The notes beneath the pieces were generated by a model. That model did not search any database. It saw only the letters and a program-made list of their open reading frames with translations, and had not been told where the DNA came from. Shown here piece after piece: positions 12,442-24,700 of a stretch of 64,000 nucleotides of DNA. The stretch is taken from NCBI GenBank assembly GCA_002633005.1, contig NMRA01000075.1, forward strand, positions 423,950 to 487,949, given 5' to 3'. This DNA comes from Phoronis australis (Eukaryota; Phoronida; Phoronidae). Positions within the stretch are counted from its first letter, which is position 1, and every line of letters begins with the position of its first letter. The position numbers were made by a program, and so were the translations under genes.

Positions 12442-14800
12442 ACATTTTATTCGATCCTACTTAACCTTATCCCCAGCCAGTGCCTAGTGCGTAAGCTACA
12501 CGATTAAAATTCACTTTAAAATCAATGGCATTGATAAAAAAACAAGCGAATATTTTCACAAGTCCGTGCGTGGGTACACTGCCGCGGATGGCCTAACCTT
12601 ACAGCGATGAACAAATGTGACCCAAGACAACCTGGATGCTTTTGATACTGTCCTGTTGCCCCTGGCCGTAGAAAGTACGTAAGGGGTCTCGTTCGACCAA
12701 GTGCAACGTGGGAATAACGAAACGATGGTAATTTTCCCACGCCATTGAGGTTACACCTATTAAGGAGAAGATCCTATCACGGGAGTTATGTGTTTCCAGT
12801 ACAAAAGGCGAGTAAACAAGTGAAGTCGATAAGCGAGTTATCTCGCTTACGGTGAAATTGGTCGGTCATTCTGATGTATGAAAGTTATTTATATTCGCGG
12901 GATAAGGTACAACATAAGCTGAAAACCAAATTTGACAAGAGTCTTTAAAATTCCGCTAGTGATGTTTGTGTGTACAAATGACTGTTTGTGTGTGTGGCAG
13001 TGGATATCAGAAAATCGAACTCGGTCATTGGGACGGAGAATCGTGTCAGGTATCGCGAACGCCTGTTTATGACCGAGTATAGGATTTTTTGGCCAAGTGC
13101 CAGAGTGGAAGAACCTGGCAAGTGTTCGTGATTCCGCTCTCGATTTGTGATGGCCATTCCAGAAATTAAGGTCACGCACAGTGAGACCAAGTAAATGGCA
13201 AGTCTGCGCGCTTAGCCAAATATATACAAACTTATTGATTTTGACTCAGTAAGAGTAAAATGTTTTCTGAAAGTAGAAAGCTCGTAGAATTTGGTTTTGA
13301 CATTTTACTTGTATGCTGTTGATTGGGTCAGGCGACAATGCCTTTAGTAAAATTTAGCAAAAAAGAAACGTACATTGTTAACAAAGCAACCTGGTCAGTA
13401 GCATGATAAAATTTTATTTGATACAAATGTTCAGGATGATATCTCAGAAAAGCTGTTTAGTGTTAGTTTTCTAAAACATTATTTAGTTGAACATTTATGC
13501 AACTTGAGAGCTCAGTTTCATGAAAACCATAAAATTCATATTTTGATAGCCCCTCGTGCAGAGGTGGAAAATTTAAAAACACTGGTCCTACTGCCTGTCG
13601 GAGAACAGTCCAGAAAACATAGCTTCAAAAAGTTTCACATGATCCCGAACACTGAGCCGTTTCTGAGACATGAAGTTCCGAGCTTAACCAGATCTGGAAA
13701 TGTTTCTAAGGTCCTAGTCAACCTCAACCCTCTTTTTAGTCTGGTGAAACAAATTTCAACCAGAAGACATTTTCTCTTCAAAACCCAGATGGTACAGACG
13801 AACCTGATGAATTCAAGAAGTATTATGTCTAAGTTACAATCAATAAGGTAGTTATGGTGTTTTTGAGGCCCAATACTCACTCACAAGTCATGAAAGTTTT
13901 TGTACTCCAATCCTACTAAACACTATTTTTTCCGGTTTATCTGCCTTCTGATCAAACGTCAAGACGTGCAAAAATCCAGCAAGTGAACATCGATATTCTG
14001 GACTGGAAATGTTGGCAATAAAAGAAAGTATATGTTAACATTCTTAATTTATTCCTCGTCAACGATGTAGCTGCGAACCAGTTTCAGTAGGTTGCGAGGC
14101 AATGGGTTTTGGCTAGTATCTTGGGAAGTTATGGCATCAGCAGGCGAGCAAAGTGAATACTCACGTGAGTATATTCAGGCAGGAACAGCAGCCGACACGA
14201 CGTTGCCTTTTATGCCAACAAAAGGCGAATGGAGTCGTACACGTAGACTGGGTGAGGTCAACGTAAAGATTATTACTGTGTGGGTAGATTATTTAAGTAT
14301 ACACACTTCGACAAGAGTTGAAAACACTAGAAAGCGAATATCAACACTGACCAAAGAGATGAAACATTTCAATACAATATTCTCTCAGCACGAGGTTCAC
14401 TGTTTCAAAAGAAATTCTTGGTGAAGATTTTTTAATTAAAAAAATTAAATATCTCGTAATCAACCGTAACCAAGACCTTAGGTTACATATAGGTCCACGG
14501 CTGGGCAGGAAATCTTTTGAAAAATTGTCACTCAGATTCGTAATGGGTATGGGTTGAAATTGAAAACATGACTTTAAAATCTAAATTTTGTCCTCATTAA
14601 TAACAAAAATCAAGCAACCAGCGCTCGGGTGTTCAGCCACGCGGCCTGTGGGATACTCGATTATGTTTTATACAGGTGATACAAAGCGAACTACAAAAAT
14701 GGAGACCTAATATCAGAGAGATTCTATGAAGTTGTTACCCTTTCGCAGTGTTTTTTTTTCAGAAACACCACCGTTTTGTCAATCCCATAGTCCTGTTAGA
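12442..14800. other. Intergenic, nothing recognised
   Basis: No coding exon with supporting splice sites and no shared repeat found. Open frames near 12.9-13.2 and 13.5-13.85 kb lack domain signatures. Confidence 0.4.
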
Positions 14801-14928
14801 GTTCAGTAACGCTAGGACCTAGCTAAAAAGCAAGACTTCGCGAGATTACGAGACACAGATTGCCGTTTATTTTAAATGAGAACACGTGACTTTTATTAGA
14901 TTTTAGCTAGGTCCTAGCGTTACTGAAC
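14801..14928. mobile_element. 128-bp MITE with perfect 28-bp inverted ends
   Basis: 14801-14828 and 14901-14928 are exact reverse complements (28 of 28), beginning GTTCAGTAACGCTAGGACC. The middle is AT-rich. No obvious target duplication was found. A second, diverged copy follows in inverse orientation. Confidence 0.85.
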
Positions 14929-14943
14929 GCACGCCAGATCAGA

Positions 14944-15065
14944 GTTCAGTAATGCTAGGACCCAGCTAAAATTTATTCAAAATCCCGTGTTCTCATATAA
15001 AAAACACGCAATATCTCTCGTTATCTCGCGAAGCCTTGGTTTTTTACGAGCAGGTCCTCTACCCT
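14944..15065. mobile_element. MITE copy 2, diverged and inverted
   Basis: It begins with GTTCAGTAATGCTAGGACC, then runs through CGTGTTCTCAT and TATCTCGCGAAG, which match the neighbouring copy read from its other end. The right terminal repeat is poorly preserved (AGCAGGTCCT). Confidence 0.6.
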
Positions 15066-16544
15066 GATCCTCTCGTACAAATTCCTGAATACAGTGTGGA
15101 TAGCAACAACTGAATGACGTTACGTCACCACGCGTCACGAGGCTGTTGTTGAAAAATGCATCATGCAACAATAGCACTCATACAACAGATAGGAGGAGTT
15201 TTAGGCGACCCGGTTGTCGAAAACGAGTCATTGATTTGTAACTAATTTTTTTAAAAAAAGTTGATGTTGAACCCACTCCTACTACACAGTTGCGTAGAGT
15301 TGGAAAAACGAATTTTTGCAGAGTCTCGAACTCTCACAGAAATCCCTTTTGTTTGATTTTTTTTGTCAGAAATGCATCTTTTCGTGGGTAATTTTGTTAG
15401 AAAAACACACTTTTGTCAGGAAACTGGTCTTAAAAAAAGTCCGAATGGAACGTCCGTACAATTCCTATGAGAGTGTCCCCGGGCACCGACACCACATGAT
15501 TATTTCGCATTTAGTTTTCACGTAAAATCTCTCTGAAACTAATTTTATGTTTCGAACACCCGTTCATTTGCCGGAAACAATAGAACTGAAAAACTCAGAA
15601 CTAGACAATTTAAAGTTCACCATGACTCATATACCAGAAACTCCGCTAAACATACAGCACGTCACACAACATGACCGACAAGAGGAATTCTGTTTTGTTA
15701 AATTTCTCCACACAAGTAAACATTAAGAATATTTTAGTCCATTAGAAACGTAGACTGCAGCGTCAGTGTGGACGTTGTATAAAATATTTGCAGAAACCAT
15801 TATTATTATTATTATTTGCAAAAAGGTAACCAGCCTTTGACTGCGATAAGTTGCCGAATATAGGCTCGCGGACCTACACGTATATTTGGAGGCGTAATTG
15901 AACACTTCTGTGGTTGTAGAGTTCTCGAAAACAGAGATATCATAACTATAAAATATTTGACGAAAATAACATTTCAGCGAGAGTGTAAGGGCAAGGCCAT
16001 GAGAAACAAAATATGATTTGCTTCGTGACGTTTTTGATTTTAGTGTACAAATTAACTAAAGGTACCGTCTGTACAATTTACATGTACTCTCTTGGCTATA
16101 AATGTCGGTTGGCTATAAATGTCGGTTGCCGACTCATTTCCCGTTTATGGGTCCATTTTTATTGGGGGTACTAGAGAGGTAAACTTATGCTGTTTCTAGA
16201 ATATACGCCCCGAAGCTTACGATACTATCACATGTATCAGAAATTACAGGTGCGCTTTGAAAATCGCAATCGCAGCTCGAGAAATTCAATACCTACGAGT
16301 GCGTGAGTGTACAAACAACGCATGCATACAATAAATATCAAACAGAAGATTTCGAATCAGATACTGACCGTTGCAGAAGCTAACAATGGTAGGACACGCA
16401 ACAGAATTGTACAAATGTCGAACGAAAACGTCACGATTACTAAAGGTACTCCCCAACTTTCTTTGGTCTACCGCTCAATAGCTTGAAGGTGAATTTCCAA
16501 ACGTGAGAGGAGAGCAGTTAATCTGGGGTAACCGCGTTTAGCTT
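15066..16544. other. Intergenic, NRARP distal 5' flank
   Basis: No exon recognised. A 17-base direct duplication, GGCTATAAATGTCGGTT, occurs twice back to back at about 16093-16126. Confidence 0.45.
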
Positions 16545-16552
16545 CGTGAGAA
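16545..16552 (+). promoter_or_regulatory. Candidate CSL/Su(H) site, NRARP upstream
   Basis: CGTGAGAA, an exact match to the CSL (RBP-J, Su(H)) consensus YGTGRGAA, 938 bases before the NRARP start codon. NRARP genes are direct Notch targets in vertebrates. Single matches of this length occur by chance, so the cluster counts for more than this one site. Confidence 0.35.
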
Positions 16553-17009
16553 AAAATTTCCAAGTACAGGGATACCGCGAAAACGAAAACAAATAAATAT
16601 TTATACTCTTCTTCCCAGCGCGTTTTTCCCATTCAGACCGGAACGCGTGTTTGCAAACAGGCGCCACTGTTAGTCATATTTATGTCGTTGATCTTTTACA
16701 TTGGCCCTGCGCTATGTATACAAAATACCACTGTAGCCTCATTCAACAGGTTTCTGAATGAGACGACCACGGTGTTGATCTCAACCACAGAGCAGTTCAT
16801 CAGTGATAAAAAAGGGGTGGCAGAACACATACCGTGAAAGATTATCTTCACAAATTATTCTCTCTGCACGTAACTGCAGATTATCAGCTTACCACGTGAA
16901 ATATACATGACGCATTTATTTATATACTAAGCAAAACTCTGATATTATCTCCGCTTCTGCACAAGGATGTGCAAACGTAAAGTATGAATGAGCATTTCTC
17001 CCCAGGCAT

Positions 17010-17034
17010 TTCTCACGACAACTGGATTCTCACG
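17010..17034 (-). promoter_or_regulatory. Pair of candidate CSL/Su(H) sites
   Basis: TTCTCACG at 17010-17017 and again at 17027-17034: two perfect CSL sites on the minus strand, same orientation, 17 bases apart start to start, 456-480 bases before the NRARP ATG. Same-direction pairs differ from the head-to-head paired sites of some Notch targets, so dimeric binding is not implied. Confidence 0.5.
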
Positions 17035-17196
17035 CATTGAGTGTCAATCACCGTTAGTACGCCATTTACACCTCACAATACTACCGAATTGGTAGGCGGG
17101 GCGTGTGCTAATTAACAACAGTCATTGGTCGATTATAACAAAGGAGGCGTAGTGTGTACCAACATTTAACATTCCTAACAAAGTGCCCAGACTATC

Positions 17197-17205
17197 TAAA
17201 TATAA
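17197..17205 (+). promoter_or_regulatory. TATA-like element, putative NRARP promoter
   Basis: TAAATATAA lies about 285 bases before the NRARP start codon, in a suitable place for a core promoter with transcription starting near 17230. AGTGGGAA just after it (17222-17229) is a near miss to the CSL consensus. Confidence 0.3.
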
Positions 17206-17489
17206 CCTAGAGGGCTTGTAGTGGGAATAATTCGGTTCACAGGACTGCGCTGTGTGTTTCCGAACTCTTGAAGCGCATGGGAGTACGGCGGATCGTGCAT
17301 TGGCAAGACTGAACTCACAAATTGATGGGGGTTTCGGGAAAATTATAGTCTTAAAGCACGAACACCCTCAAATAAGCAGTTTCATTGGTTTATCGTTGCA
17401 AGTCTTGTTGGCTGTCTCATAGCTGCAAGACAGTGTCGAGGAGTGTCGCTGCAATTTCTCGTTGTGCTGCTTTCGTGTACCCAGGCAAA

Positions 17490-17840
17490 ATGATTCTGGA
17501 GGAAACTGTCAATGGTAAGAACAACCTCGCTGATGGAGTGTCGACGTACCAGGACATATTTCAGGAGGCCGTGAAAAACGGCGACACCAGGATTCTAAGA
17601 AGACTCCTGGAGGACAGAGAAGGAAAGGTGAATGTTAACTTGTATGATTTGGAGGGACAGACGGCTTTGCACCATTGTTGTCAGGACGGGAATTTCGAAC
17701 TGGTGAAGTTGTTGATTCGATTTGGAGCAGATACGAACTTGGCGAACAAGGACGGTTGGAACTGTCTCCACATAGCCTCGTTTCAAGGATACAAAGATAT
17801 CTGTTTGTACCTAATTAATATTCATAGTCTGAGAAGGTAG
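17490..17840 (+). CDS. NRARP: NRARP, Notch-regulated ankyrin repeat protein (complete, single exon)
   Basis: 116 residues plus a TAG stop, the usual length of NRARP (about 114). Residues about 20-50 form the family's N-terminal helical part (YQDIFQEAVKNGDTRILRRL). Two ankyrin repeats follow: EGQTALHHCCQDGNFELVKL with LIRFGADTNLANK, then DGWNCLHIASFQGYKDICLY. The G-TALH and DGW..LHIA..G signatures are intact. In vertebrates NRARP binds the Notch intracellular domain-CSL complex in the nucleus, shortens Notch signalling as negative feedback, and also affects Wnt signalling through LEF1; the same role here is inferred from homology. The ATG at 17490 is chosen for its A at -3 and because the frame upstream of it has no ATG and no family similarity. 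A single exon is normal for the family. CSL sites lie on both sides. Confidence 0.96.
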   Translation: MILEETVNGKNNLADGVSTYQDIFQEAVKNGDTRILRRLLEDREGKVNVNLYDLEGQTALHHCCQDGNFELVKLLIRFGADTNLANKDGWNCLHIASFQGYKDICLYLINIHSLRR

Positions 17841-17871
17841 CAGACGTCTGTGTAGCATGTTTTCACACGTG

Positions 17872-17879
17872 CGTGAGAA
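17872..17879 (+). promoter_or_regulatory. Candidate CSL/Su(H) site just after NRARP stop
   Basis: CGTGAGAA, a perfect CSL match 32 bases after the stop codon, in the presumed 3' UTR. It is the fourth such site within 1.35 kb. Confidence 0.3.
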
Positions 17880-18131
17880 ATGAATGGCCATTTACGCCGT
17901 TGGTCCACGTTCGACCATTGAAGATGGGAGAGACGGCCAGTGCTTTGTGGACGGGATATCGTGTGAAAACTGAACAGACGCCATACTACGGCCGTTTCAT
18001 CCTGGCTCGTTGAGTACCGGTGCGCCCTCACCCTTGACAACTGACGAGAGTTTTTACAACTTGGCATGCACGTTAGATGAATGAGGGATAGGTCCTTGAC
18101 TCGCACTAGGTCACCCTTTAATTCATCTCCG

Positions 18132-18150
18132 AATAAAAGGTTTGAATAAA
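18132..18150 (+). terminator. Putative NRARP polyadenylation signals
   Basis: Two AATAAA hexamers (18132-18137 and 18145-18150) about 300 bases after the NRARP stop, the first good candidates on this strand. A longer 3' UTR cannot be excluded. Confidence 0.45.
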
Positions 18151-18199
18151 TCACACGGTCAACTGTGAGTTTACACAAGAGGTGGACGCAGTGCAACGT

Positions 18200-20798
18200 A
18201 AATCAGTATTAATAACGTGGGATTTGCATACCTACGAATGAATAGCCTCAGATGGATGCCCTTTAAAAACTTGGAAATTTGACACCTGTGCTCAAATTTA
18301 TTTGTTCAATCATTAAGTATGGCCTTTGTAAATTAATTTCCAATCTCTTATCATTTCCTCCGTTTTCGATAGTTCACGATACTTTTCAGAAACACGTGTT
18401 AAGTTAGCTTCCGAATTGTCGAACAAACGAGGTGATGATGAGATTGTGCTGAGTGACGTTATGTAACTTAACTTGAATTAGCGTGTAATGGCCGGTTTAC
18501 CAGCGCGGTTTGTTTTGTTAAAGGAATTCTCACAATAAACATGTACTGTTCAGTCCTATTCAGATTCGCTGTCGCGAGATGAAGTGCGCGCCCTCCCGTG
18601 ATATTTGCACTGGAGTTCTCCGTGCAAGACCCTACACGTTGGCTTATTGAGGCTTTGTTCGCATAGCATTGTGTCAATATTATAGGGCAAAGTGACTTGA
18701 GGGATTTGTGTGCGGACTGTGGTATGCCTCGTCTTTGCCAGAGTGATAATGAATGTTTTATCTGGGCTGCGGGCCGTGCATGTTGTGCACTAGAAAGAAG
18801 GCTTACACGGAGAACACCAGTGCTTTTCCATTGGCATGATTGGAGTTAACATTTTTGCAATTTCTGTTCTTCACGGTACAGATTTTCAAAACTCATCACG
18901 TGTTTTGATGAGGGGTATTTTGCTGAAAGGGTTGTTATTAATTTTGTCACATAGCCATAAAGTGAACCTAAGGTGTTGCAATTTATTTTGTTTCCAATTT
19001 TAATTTTGCAAAATACCATTTCTCTTCAGTTCTTGTTTGAAAACATTTGTATTCCTGAAATTATGTTCACACAAGTATTCTTGAGCGGGGTCTAATTTTG
19101 AAGAATTTTTTAGTAGTGCCCGATTGTCGGCCGAAGGCCGAAATACAATCTGTCTAAATGTTAATTATCTCGCTTTTACTGCTTGCCGTGATGGCAGTGT
19201 AACGAAGTAGTGCCTCAACACTGATCTTTACATTCCCAATATGTTGTGTTAATCTGTTGAATTGTGATATGAATAATACAAATTACATTACATTACAGCT
19301 TCTTTTTACGATATATCGAATTTTTGTCATGATATTCTTCTGAATGATTTCGAATTTTTGTGGAAAACTCATATTGTGTGTATTAGTGTGCGTATTATTA
19401 CATGTACGAATCTTGTCATGAGATTTTGCCTCGTTTTAATCATTATAACTGGACTAGGAAGTTGCATGGAATTTTGCCATTTGTTTGAAAAGTAAGAAAC
19501 GAAACCTCGCTAAGTTATTAAGGTTGTCAGTTGCGGGAGACCTGCTAATTTTAATGAATAGCTTTGAAAACTTCTCGCATGGAAGTTTGTATGCATCATG
19601 ATCATCCTCGATGGTGTGGTCCAAACAATAAAAGCACGGGCTTGAATTCAACCTATTTATAAAACATTTACTGCCGAGTAGCCGGCACTCGAAACTGACT
19701 GCGAGTCTAGAAATCTCCGGGAGCGATCTGTTAAATGACTTGGAAAATTGCTGTTCACAAGACAACATGGCAAGTGCCTATAATTCCCAGTTCATTTAAA
19801 TTTGAGTTGAGATTCGTTAAAACGTTGATTCAAAACCGCGTGATCTGTGTACTAGCTCTGAAGACATATACAGCTGGGCCCGCCGAAGCTACCGTTGAAA
19901 TGTGACTATTTAAAGATAATAAAAGCAATCGTTTTTGAATATTAATTTTAATAAAAAATGCTGATTCCTAATTATCTTGTAGAGACGAATTCCTTGGTTA
20001 CTGTTGCCTTGACAAGTGTTTACTTTCCATTGAACAAAAGTGCAATAGTCGAATATAACGTGCCCATGTTTTGAGAACCAGTCTGACGCCCGTTATTAAG
20101 TGTAGAAAACTGGTTCTCAAATTGCGAGCCCCTTATATCCGACCATTAACGAGCAAAAGTGACATGAACCCGACAAAAGACCTGCATCTTGGTATTGCAG
20201 TCACTTCCATTGAACAAACAGTCGTCTGACCTGCAGTAGGGATTAGGACATTAGATTTCATCAATGGGAGCGAATGCAAAATCATTGCAGGGTCGTTTAT
20301 GTCACTTTGTAATTTTCCATGGGTAGTAATTACGCACCAGGGGTACAGCGCTTAATAGGGAAAACCGGAATTCGCGTTTAACCTCTGATGAACCTTTCTG
20401 GTGACGTAACAATTCGGCCGTATCTGACCGCTATTGCGGCACCGATGGTGGAAACTCGTTCGTTTGAACACTGCCGCTACTTTCGTAATGCAAACTGTTG
20501 GTAATACCCCAACAATATAGCGAACAACCACTTCACACAGTGAAAAAGAATTGTATCAAGCACGCTTTCCCTTTACAGGGCATTATCAGTCAGAAAAGTG
20601 TTTTTCTGAAATCAGCCTCAAGCACGCAATCGTACCTGGAACCCCCGCAGTTTCAGCCAAACATTCTGCTGGCGGAGCTAATGCACTTGTTAACAGGTGG
20701 CCTCGATTCCAGCAAATGTCTGTCAGAAAACGGTGCGAATTAGCGTATGGTGAAATAAAAAATACTAAAAAGAAAACGGGATTTGCTGTTTTAGACCT
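18200..20798. other. Intergenic, nothing recognised but a short hairpin
   Basis: No exon recognised. A perfect 12-bp inverted repeat TTGAGAACCAGT / ACTGGTTCTCAA occurs at 20071-20082 and 20109-20120; related text recurs at about 23270-23325, suggesting a small decayed element. Confidence 0.4.
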
Positions 20799-20806
20799 CT
20801 GGTTAA

Positions 20807-20946
20807 CAGTGCTGTAGTGGGGCGTAGGCGCACGTAGGTGCAGCCAATCACCTTTGGGCATTTGAACATAAGTAACGTTCAGTGATCAAGGTGATACGGT
20901 GGGCTTTGGGCGCCTACTTATCTCCAATTTTACTTCTACAGCACTG
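20807..20946 (+). mobile_element. Intact 140-bp hAT MITE with 8-bp target duplication
   Basis: It begins CAGTGCTGTAG and ends CTACAGCACTG, a perfect 11-bp inverted terminus, and is flanked by the identical 8-mer CTGGTTAA at 20799-20806 and 20947-20954. CAGTG ends with an 8-bp duplication are diagnostic of hAT insertions. It is a short relative of the 683-bp element at 9839-10521, sharing both end segments, including the right-hand GGCTTTGGGCGCCTACTTA text. Confidence 0.93.
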
Positions 20947-21634
20947 CTGGTTAAATTTATTAACTTCGTGAAGTCCATCCCATCCAACAAATAACTCCAA
21001 ATATGACGAACCGTTACAAAAGTCATTAGACCGCTCACCGTTATGAAGCTGGTTTCAAATTGTTCCTTAGCCAAAACAGATGCGATTTCTGGTACGAGAA
21101 TTTGACTGACTGCACAATGTGCCCGCTTAGGAGCAGGTGCTCTTAAGCCGCCATCAAGTTTTTGTTGTTTGATCGTGCACGTGTAGACCACAAGGGCAGC
21201 CCAATGGCGAAGGCTGCGAATGCCGACGTCAGCGGCAAGACAAAATAATCGGGCCACTGGCATGTACATGTAAGCTGTGAAACAGCGCGTGATAAATGAG
21301 ACCACTGGTTACTTGGTGTTTTGTTGCTTCTAACTTTAGAGTTGATGACGATTTCAACTACGGCAATTTTCACTAATTTAGCTCACGATATGACCGACTA
21401 GAGAAATTTTATTTTGTTAAATTTCACCACAAAAGTGAGTATTAAGAAAATTTAATCTCTATTACTAGTGTTCTCTGCATTACGCAGATGTCGTAAAACA
21501 ACTGGTCATTTGATTAACTTTCCATTGTTTGAAGGAAGGTAATCATCATTTGGAAAATGTGTAAAAATCATCACAATTTTGGCAAAGAGTGGAGAACTGT
21601 CGTACCATTTCCCACGCACGGAAAAGAAACACTT

Positions 21635-21785
21635 CAGGGGCGGATCCAGGATTTTGAGTAAGGGGGGAGGCGGGGCACAGTATTAGCCAGGATTTTGCTC
21701 GTCAGGCATTCGCATCCCCGAACTGTGAAATGGAATCTGGGAGAAATTTAGGGGGGGGCATGACCCCCTTGCCGACCCTCTAAAT
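21635..21785 (-). mobile_element. hAT-like MITE, family GGCGGAT (copy 3, inverted)
   Basis: It begins CAGGGGCGGATCCAGG and reads as the reverse complement of the copies at 7872 and 12300, with ATGGAATCTGGGAGAA and CCCCCTTGCCG inside. The far end is cut short at CTCTAAATAC. Confidence 0.75.
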
Positions 21786-24700
21786 ACATTGATTCCAGTG
21801 GACATATACGTGTTTCTTCGAAGGAATAGAACTTTGATTTAGCCCAGTTAACGATATAAAACTGGTCCCTCCTCTGTGACCTACTCAGGTAGAGTAAGAG
21901 GTCATTTTTGGTCTTGCAAAGTACGGGGAACTGCTTGAGACTATGCGAATAAAGCGACACATCGCGACAAACTAACGAACTATCAGCTCTCTCCAAGCCC
22001 AGAAATTGCATCTGTTATGACTAAGGAACTATTTCAATTCCGTGGTCGTAAGTGGTCCCAAACAAACTTGTTCTTATGACGGAAGGCAGGTTTATAGCCA
22101 ATTTACGTAACACGCCCATTTCATGCTCACGCTCAGGTTGACGCCACCTCGCCAAAATGATGAAACTGCGAAAATCCCAGGTCGTTGAACGAAACCTGAG
22201 GTAGCCAAAACTGGCATCGAATGTCGCGGAACAGAACGAGAGTCGCCGACCAAGAAAACGTCGTGCCGTTCTCGGTTCTGAGCATTACTAAAAATGACTG
22301 CTCCTTATTTCTGCCCGTAGACATACAACACTTAATCTCTAACTCAATTCATCCTGCCAACAGACGAAGAACGCAGACGATCAGATACGTTGGACGCGCG
22401 TGTTTCGTGATCCGAACTTGCTCGATTTTTGCCAAACGATCGTGGCTTCCATCTGTTTACTTCATATTATATTTATAAGAGCGTGATTGATGTGCGTGAC
22501 TTCTGAGGGTTGCACTGATTTCACGAAATGGAACAATTTTGAACCAAAGATATTTAATCTTGGAAAAGTTTGGAAGTCGGCATAAATTTCGAAACAAATT
22601 TAGGTGGAATTATTGTCTGACTTTGATTTTCGCTGTGGCGACAACTTGTCGACTGGGATTTTCTAAAGTTGGCAAACACAATTTCAAGTTGTATTGGCGA
22701 GCAGCACGTCGACAACTCGAGCACCGCTGTAGTGATTGTACATCGCGATGTCGCTAATTTATTCCGTTTTAAAACGTTACTAAATTAATTTTAACAGCTT
22801 ATTAAAATATAATTAACCACCACGAGATCACCGGCAATCTTTGAAGTAACCACCAACAACAACGCCAAGCTGCATTTTGTCACCAGTCCCAAAAATTTAA
22901 AGCAATTTTGAAAACTTTTTTCAAAACTTCTACGAACTTGTCTAACGTTTGAGTTGGATCCATCGGCGGTTATGGGGAACGTTTATACAATAGAAACACA
23001 GGATACCCCCTGACAGGCAACGGAAGTGCATTAGCAGGGCTGCATTGCATAAAGGCAAGAATTTGGCAAGTAAAACTTGTGCGATGACGCACTTAGTTTG
23101 TAATACATATCTTGCGAAGTCTTGCGTGATCTTGCGAAGTCTTGCGTTTTGCGAGGCTTCTACCTCTAACGGAACGCAGGCCCGAATGACGCCTTTATTT
23201 CCAAGGCAACTTCAAACTGTACCCTCTCAAATGGACAATTGAGTCACCTACACTACAGGGGATTTTGAGTTTGATGCCCGTTATTCAGTGGAAAAAACTG
23301 GTTCTCTAAATACGGGACCCATGTAAATGAGTGTTACCCGCAAATTGACCATCTGCACTACACGTAGTTTCTGCGTAGTTTAGTTCGCCCTTTGTGACAG
23401 GACGAGTCCAGATGTGGGGCAAGTGGTGCGCTGTGTCTGCACGCAGAACCAGGAAGACAACGCTTCGTGCCACGCGGTGGCTCAGGGCGTCTACCAAAAC
23501 ACTCCATGGGTTGTTTGAATTTTATCACTGGTTTCAACTCCATTCGACTCAAAGGCAAACGAGACCTTAGGCTAGAGCACTGGCAGTCGTGGCCCCCTTG
23601 GCGCCCTCTAAATCCGCCACTGGAACCTCTACTGGTTTCGTATGCTAACACTGAAACTGATGGAAAAAATAAGCACCACTGCATCTTCCGAAAAGATTTG
23701 CTCCCGGAACCCCTCGGGTGTTTTCGAAGCCTGAAACTATGGTTAACTACGGAAAGTAACCATATAACGATAATGATGACAATAATATGGAATTTCTCCG
23801 AAGGTCAAGGAATCCACAATTCGTCAGGAAGAGTGTGTATGTCACTATAAAACGTTGGGGGGGGGNGGGGGGGGGGGGTCATGTGATAACTGAAGAATTC
23901 CTTTCGAAAACTAAAACCCATCACTTACTTTTAATTTTGTCTAGTGTCCAAGGTATTTTAACGAGACAAAAATAGAAGTAGTTGAAATAAAACCGCTTTA
24001 ACTGACACCTGTAACTGCCGACGTGAGTTACAAAATTGGCGGGAATCGCAAGCAGATGTTCTTTTGTATCGAGTTAACTTGTTACTCGTCTGTGATTGGT
24101 TCTCTACACTTGAAATTAAAAATGACTGCAACCATGTTTCCTATAATTTTCTTCTAAGCAGGTGAAATTTGCCTGTTTTCAGGATACTTGACAGTATGGA
24201 AAATTGCCCAAGATAAACATTGATTTATCTACTAGTTAGAGCTTTTATTGCGACTTTCGCTTAATTACTTCAGAGACTTTATCGTTGCATTGCACGCACT
24301 ATTTCTTCGGTTTGATCGTGCGATTTGATTCTTTCTGACTTTTATTTTCATTCAGGCAGACAAACCAAGGTCCTAACTTAGAAACAAAATACAGTAAGGA
24401 AGTCCAGCGTGGATTCAATTTAGTTTGATCTGCGCGTGACACTGGAATGTTGTTTGTTCACAGGGGGCGCACACTGTGTAACGTTTTTTAGCTAAATCTA
24501 ATTCTAGGTCGTTCCGCGGTTTCAATTGCGTTGTGAGCGGAGAATTAGATTTATTAAACACAGTTACACTTGGAGCTTCTCGGGTCAAGGTTGCGTTTAT
24601 AAAAATACAAACCAATGGAGAAAAATGGCACTTGAACCACTTTTATTAGTAAAAGTTAAATATTAAATTCAGTTAAAAAATCCCCCAGCTTAGATTCCCA

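Noticed and set aside
17385-17489. Longer N-terminus for NRARP
   Set aside because: The extension has no ATG (it begins at TTG) and no similarity to the family, whereas ATG 17490 gives the usual length.
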